This document shows, in pieces, positions 33,933-36,641 of a stretch of 36,641 nucleotides of DNA. The notes under the pieces are model-generated. The model saw only the letters and a list, made by a program, of their open reading frames with translations, ran no database searches and had not been told where the DNA came from. A program made the position numbers and the translations under genes. This DNA comes from an uncultured Bacteroides sp. (lineage in GTDB: Bacteria; Bacteroidota; Bacteroidia; Bacteroidales; Bacteroidaceae), in assembly GCF_947632445.1 (NCBI RefSeq), contig NZ_CANRPM010000028.1, positions 1-36,641 on the forward strand, in the 5' to 3' direction. How positions within the stretch are numbered: position 1 is the first letter of the stretch; every line of letters starts with the position of its first letter.

Positions 33933-33963
33933 TTTTGCACAAAAAACCGCTTTTTGTGCAAAA
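33933..33963. promoter_or_regulatory. 13-bp perfect inverted repeat between purN and acpP
   Basis: TTTTGCACAAAAA (33933-33945) and TTTTTGTGCAAAA (33951-33963) are exact complements with a 5-nt loop. Each arm is itself close to the palindrome TTTTGYGCAAAA, and a third copy, TTTGCGCAAA (33988-33997), overlaps the acpP -33 element. This looks like an operator cluster. Alternatively the hairpin in the purN leader may control purN translation, as it sits just before the AGGAGG. Confidence 0.6.
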
Positions 33964-33987
33964 TAATTGTATTTAATCCATTAAATA

Positions 33988-34019
33988 TTTGCGCAAAACA
34001 ATAAATATACCTTTCTTTG
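33988..34019 (+). promoter_or_regulatory. acpP promoter
   Basis: TTTG (33988-33991), a 20-bp spacer and TTTCTTTG (34012-34019) fit the -33/-7 pattern with one mismatch. The -33 element is part of the palindrome TTTGCGCAAA, so a bound repressor would occlude it. The leader would be about 45 nt. Confidence 0.65.
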
Positions 34020-34072
34020 CAAACGCAAAATTAAAGAAATAAACTCAATTTATTAACTAAAAACTTAAAGTT

Positions 34073-34309
34073 ATGTCTGAAATTGCATCAAGAGTAAAAG
34101 CTATTATCGTCGATAAATTAGGCGTAGAAGAATCAGAAGTTACAAACGAAGCGAGCTTCACAAACGACCTGGGAGCTGATTCTCTTGACACTGTAGAACT
34201 TATCATGGAATTCGAAAAAGAATTCGGTCTTTCTATTCCCGACGATCAAGCAGAGAAGATTGCTACTGTAGGCGATGCCATATCTTACATCGAAGAGCAC
34301 GCTAAGTAA
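34073..34309 (+). CDS. acpP: acyl carrier protein
   Basis: This 78-aa acidic protein carries growing acyl chains in fatty-acid synthesis. Ser37 in the motif [12 protein letters not shown] is the 4'-phosphopantetheine attachment site. Length and the acidic helix II ([14 protein letters not shown]) are typical. Its gene has A/T-rich third positions at the 5' end, as expected for a highly expressed short gene. It is followed 18 bp later by fabF, its partner enzyme, and preceded by a clear promoter. Confidence 0.98.
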   Translation: MSEIASRVKAIIVDKLGVEESEVTNEASFTNDLGADSLDTVELIMEFEKEFGLSIPDDQAEKIATVGDAISYIEEHAK

Positions 34310-34327
34310 TCCTTATCCATCAATCAC

Positions 34328-35593
34328 ATGGAATTAAAAAGAGTTGTAGTAACAGGTCTCGGTGCCGTTACTCCCATTGGCAACAATGTCCAGGAATTCT
34401 GGGACAACCTTGTCGATGGAGTCAGTGGAGCGGGACCTATTACTCATTTCGACGCGTCATTATTCAAGACCCGGTTTGCCTGCGAAGTGAAGAACTTCGA
34501 TGCAAGCGACTATATCGACCGCAAGGAAGCCCGCAAGATGGACCTGTACACGCAGTACGCCATCGCCGTGGCCAAACAAGCCGTCACGGACTCCGGTCTT
34601 GATGTCGAAAATGAGGATTTGAACCGAATAGGTGTCATATTCGGAGCCGGTATCGGCGGCATCCACACATTCGAAGAAGAAGCAGGCAACTATGCACTGA
34701 CGGGCAAAGAAAACGGGCCCAAGTTCAATCCGTTCTTCATCCCCAAGATGATTTCGGACATTGCAGCCGGACAGATTTCCATCCTGTACAGCTTTCATGG
34801 CCCCAACTACGCCACGTGCTCGGCTTGCGCCACTTCGACCAATGCCATCGCCGATGCGTTCAACCTGATCCGTCTGGGCAAAGCCAACGCCATCGTCACA
34901 GGTGGTTCGGAGGCAGCCATTGCCGCTTGCGGCGTAGGCGGATTCAACGCCATGCACGCCCTGTCCACCCGCAACGATTCACCCGAAACGGCATCGCGTC
35001 CGTTCAGCGCCAGCCGAGACGGCTTCGTAATGGGTGAAGGAGGCGGCTGCCTCGTGTTGGAGGAACTGGAGCACGCAAAAGCACGCGGCGCCCGAATCTA
35101 TGCCGAAGTAGCCGGTGCAGGCATGTCGGCCGACGCCTATCACCTGACCGCATCGCACCCCGAAGGACTGGGAGCCAAACTCGTGATGAGAAACGCGCTG
35201 GAGGATGCAGAGATGCAGCCCGAACAGATCGACTACATCAACGTGCACGGTACATCCACTCCGGTGGGCGACATTTCGGAAGTAAAAGCCATCCAGGAAG
35301 TATTCGGCAAACATGCCTACGAACTGAACATCAGCTCGACCAAGTCGATGACAGGCCACCTGCTGGGTGCAGCCGGCGCCGTAGAAGCCATCGTCAGCAT
35401 CCTGGCCATCAAGAACGGCATCATACCTCCGACCATCAACCACACCGAGGGCGACAACGACGAAAACATCGACTACGACCTGAACTTCACGTTCAACAAG
35501 GCCCAGAAGCGTACTGTCAACGCTGTCTTGTCCAATACCTTTGGGTTTGGCGGTCACAATGCTTGTGTCATCTTCAAGAAATACGCAGAGTAA
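34328..35593 (+). CDS. fabF: beta-ketoacyl-ACP synthase II
   Basis: The enzyme condenses malonyl-ACP with acyl-ACP to extend fatty acids. The 421-aa protein has the Cys-His-His active site: Cys167 (TCSACATSTNAI), His307 (NVHGTSTPVGD) and His344 (SMTGHLLGAAGAVEA). A conserved Lys339 (SSTKSMTGH) and the terminal NTFGFGGHNACVIFK are also present. Length is normal for FabF. It lies between acpP and rnc in one plus-strand operon. Confidence 0.98.
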   Translation: MELKRVVVTGLGAVTPIGNNVQEFWDNLVDGVSGAGPITHFDASLFKTRFACEVKNFDASDYIDRKEARKMDLYTQYAIAVAKQAVTDSGLDVENEDLNRIGVIFGAGIGGIHTFEEEAGNYALTGKENGPKFNPFFIPKMISDIAAGQISILYSFHGPNYATCSACATSTNAIADAFNLIRLGKANAIVTGGSEAAIAACGVGGFNAMHALSTRNDSPETASRPFSASRDGFVMGEGGGCLVLEELEHAKARGARIYAEVAGAGMSADAYHLTASHPEGLGAKLVMRNALEDAEMQPEQIDYINVHGTSTPVGDISEVKAIQEVFGKHAYELNISSTKSMTGHLLGAAGAVEAIVSILAIKNGIIPPTINHTEGDNDENIDYDLNFTFNKAQKRTVNAVLSNTFGFGGHNACVIFKKYAE

Positions 35594-35597
35594 GGTC

Positions 35598-36452
35598 GTG
35601 TTACGTAACCAAATAGACAAAATAAGGCTCTTGTTTCATAAGGAACGGAAGTCTTATTTTTGTTTTTATCGCATTCTGGGCTTTTTGCCCCACAACCTGA
35701 AAATCTACCAGCAGGCCCTGCTACACAAATCCACTTCGCTCCGTTCCGAAGAAGGAAGGCTCATCAACAACGAACGCTTGGAGTTTCTGGGCGATGCCAT
35801 CCTCGATGCGGTGGTAGGCGACATCGTATTCAAGCACTTTGAAGGCAAACGGGAAGGCTTCCTGACCAACACCCGCTCCAAAATCGTACAACGCGAAACA
35901 CTGAACAAGCTGGCCGTGGAAATCGGTTTGGACAAGCTCGTCAAGTATGCCTCACGCTCTTCCTCGCACAACAGCTACATGTACGGCAACGCCTTCGAAG
36001 CCTTTATCGGCGCCATCTACCTCGACCAGGGATACGACCGGTGCAAGCAGTTCATGGAGAAGAAGATTTTCAGGCAATACATCGACCTGGACAAGATGTC
36101 GCGCAAGGAAATGAACTTCAAGTCGAAACTCATCGAGTGGAGCCAGAAATACAAAGTAGAGGTTTCGTTCGAACTCATCGAACAGTTCATCGACCACGAA
36201 AACAACCCCGTGTTCCAGACTGAAGTGCGGATAGAAGGACTTCCGGCAGGAACCGGCACGGGGTATTCCAAAAAGGAATCCCAACAAAATGCGGCGCAGA
36301 GGGCACTGAGAAAAATCAAGAGCGACCACCGATTTATGGAAAGCGTCGAAGCCGTCAAGACACAGGCGCCTGCCCCCGCCCAAGAAGAAAGCCCGGCAAA
36401 AGAGGGAAGCACAAACGAAGAAGCGGAGGCGGAAGTTTTGAAAACCGTGTAA
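35598..36452 (+). CDS. rnc: ribonuclease III
   Basis: The enzyme cleaves double-stranded RNA in rRNA and mRNA processing. The GTG at 35598 is chosen as start: it begins 4 bp after the fabF stop, follows a TAAGG that can act as ribosome site, and gives MLRNQIDKIRLLFHKERKSY. An ATG at 35541 would overlap fabF by 53 bp in another frame. The 284-aa protein has the signature NERLEFLGDAILD (58-70) with Glu62 and Asp66, a second acidic cluster in NAFEAFIGAIYLDQGY, and a C-terminal dsRNA-binding domain (NFKSKLIEWSQKY...KKESQQNAAQRALRKI). A Pro/Glu/Ala-rich tail of about 30 residues extends beyond it. Confidence 0.95.
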   Translation: MLRNQIDKIRLLFHKERKSYFCFYRILGFLPHNLKIYQQALLHKSTSLRSEEGRLINNERLEFLGDAILDAVVGDIVFKHFEGKREGFLTNTRSKIVQRETLNKLAVEIGLDKLVKYASRSSSHNSYMYGNAFEAFIGAIYLDQGYDRCKQFMEKKIFRQYIDLDKMSRKEMNFKSKLIEWSQKYKVEVSFELIEQFIDHENNPVFQTEVRIEGLPAGTGTGYSKKESQQNAAQRALRKIKSDHRFMESVEAVKTQAPAPAQEESPAKEGSTNEEAEAEVLKTV

Positions 36453-36527
36453 AGCCTCATCCCCGACACCCGCCGCGAGGAAATCCGACCGCATTCCGCA
36501 AATCTATCGCCATTCACCAATGTATAT

Positions 36528-36641
36528 ATTTATTACCGATGCAAAATACCTCCCGTTATCGCTTCGGAACAACGGCTTCTGTCGATTAAGTTAAGCGACG
36601 ATGATCGATTAAGTTAGTCGATGATGATCGATTAAGTTAAG
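36528..36641 (-). repeat. 23-bp periodic array D with conserved tail, second copy of the array B family
   Basis: Read on the minus strand, units of 23 bp carry ATCGAT-type hexamers; on the plus strand these lie at 36581, 36594, 36604, 36617 and 36627, with steps of 13, 10, 13 and 10 bp. The block 36565-36586 is identical over 22 nt to the reverse complement of 22273-22294. At the same distance beyond it, 36528-36542 is identical over 15 nt to the reverse complement of 22317-22331. The spacer sequence of the units differs (TTAACTTA here, CTTCCGT in array B). The array runs off the window edge. The 75 bp between rnc and 36528 show nothing else. Confidence 0.8.

Overview
The window looks like a chromosomal stretch from a gut Bacteroides or close relative (Bacteroidales). 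The evidence is two SusC/SusD nutrient-uptake operons, lipoproteins with acidic residues after the lipobox cysteine, promoters of the Bacteroides type (-33 TTTG / -7 TAnnTTTG), many starts without a clear Shine-Dalgarno, and the gene order purN | acpP-fabF-rnc. No tRNA, rRNA, CRISPR array, IS element or phage gene was seen.

Layout. (1) 1-772: gene-free apart from what may be the first codons of a leftward gene at the edge; it holds a duplicated inverted-repeat element, hairpins, a 23-bp periodic array and a terminator. (2) 773-14706, minus strand: a polysaccharide-utilisation-type locus with GH3 glycosidase, serine-type sulfatase, SusC (broken by a frameshift near 9508-9516), SusD and two large surface lipoproteins. 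(3) 14934-18499: a small membrane protein, a YgjP-like metalloprotease, a head-GIN (DUF2807) lipoprotein, and an ECF sigma factor with a downstream membrane protein that may be its anti-sigma factor. (4) 18562-21868, minus: argB, speA, aroK. (5) 21869-22513: 645 bp without a gene but packed with repeats (72-bp tandem duplication, 23-bp array, long hairpin, terminator). (6) 22514-28530, minus: a second SusC/SusD operon with two small lipoproteins and no nearby carbohydrate-active enzyme, recalling the peptide-type BT2261-2264 complex. (7) 28843-33920: RNase H1, a 22-bp periodic array, a small cysteine-rich protein, an ABC exporter, pdxB and purN; this stretch is visibly GC-richer. (8) 34073-36452, plus: acpP, fabF, rnc, followed to the edge by another 23-bp array.

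The least expected signal is a set of five intergenic arrays with a strict 22- or 23-bp period (about 404-518, 14739-14804, 22191-22301, 29507-29735, 36571-36641). Four clearly (and the fifth more weakly) place a short palindromic or palindrome-like core at each period, and in three of them cores recur at alternating 10 and 12-13 bp steps. The arrays at 22191 and 36571 are homologous copies in opposite orientation, sharing a 22-nt identical block and a 15-nt block at the same spacing. No function is known to me.

How the genes work together: in region 2 the sulfatase and GH3 would trim sulfated glycans whose pieces are bound by the surface lipoproteins and imported by SusCD. Region 6 would import another ligand, perhaps peptides. 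The remainder is housekeeping: arginine and polyamine, shikimate, PLP, purine and fatty-acid synthesis, and RNA processing.
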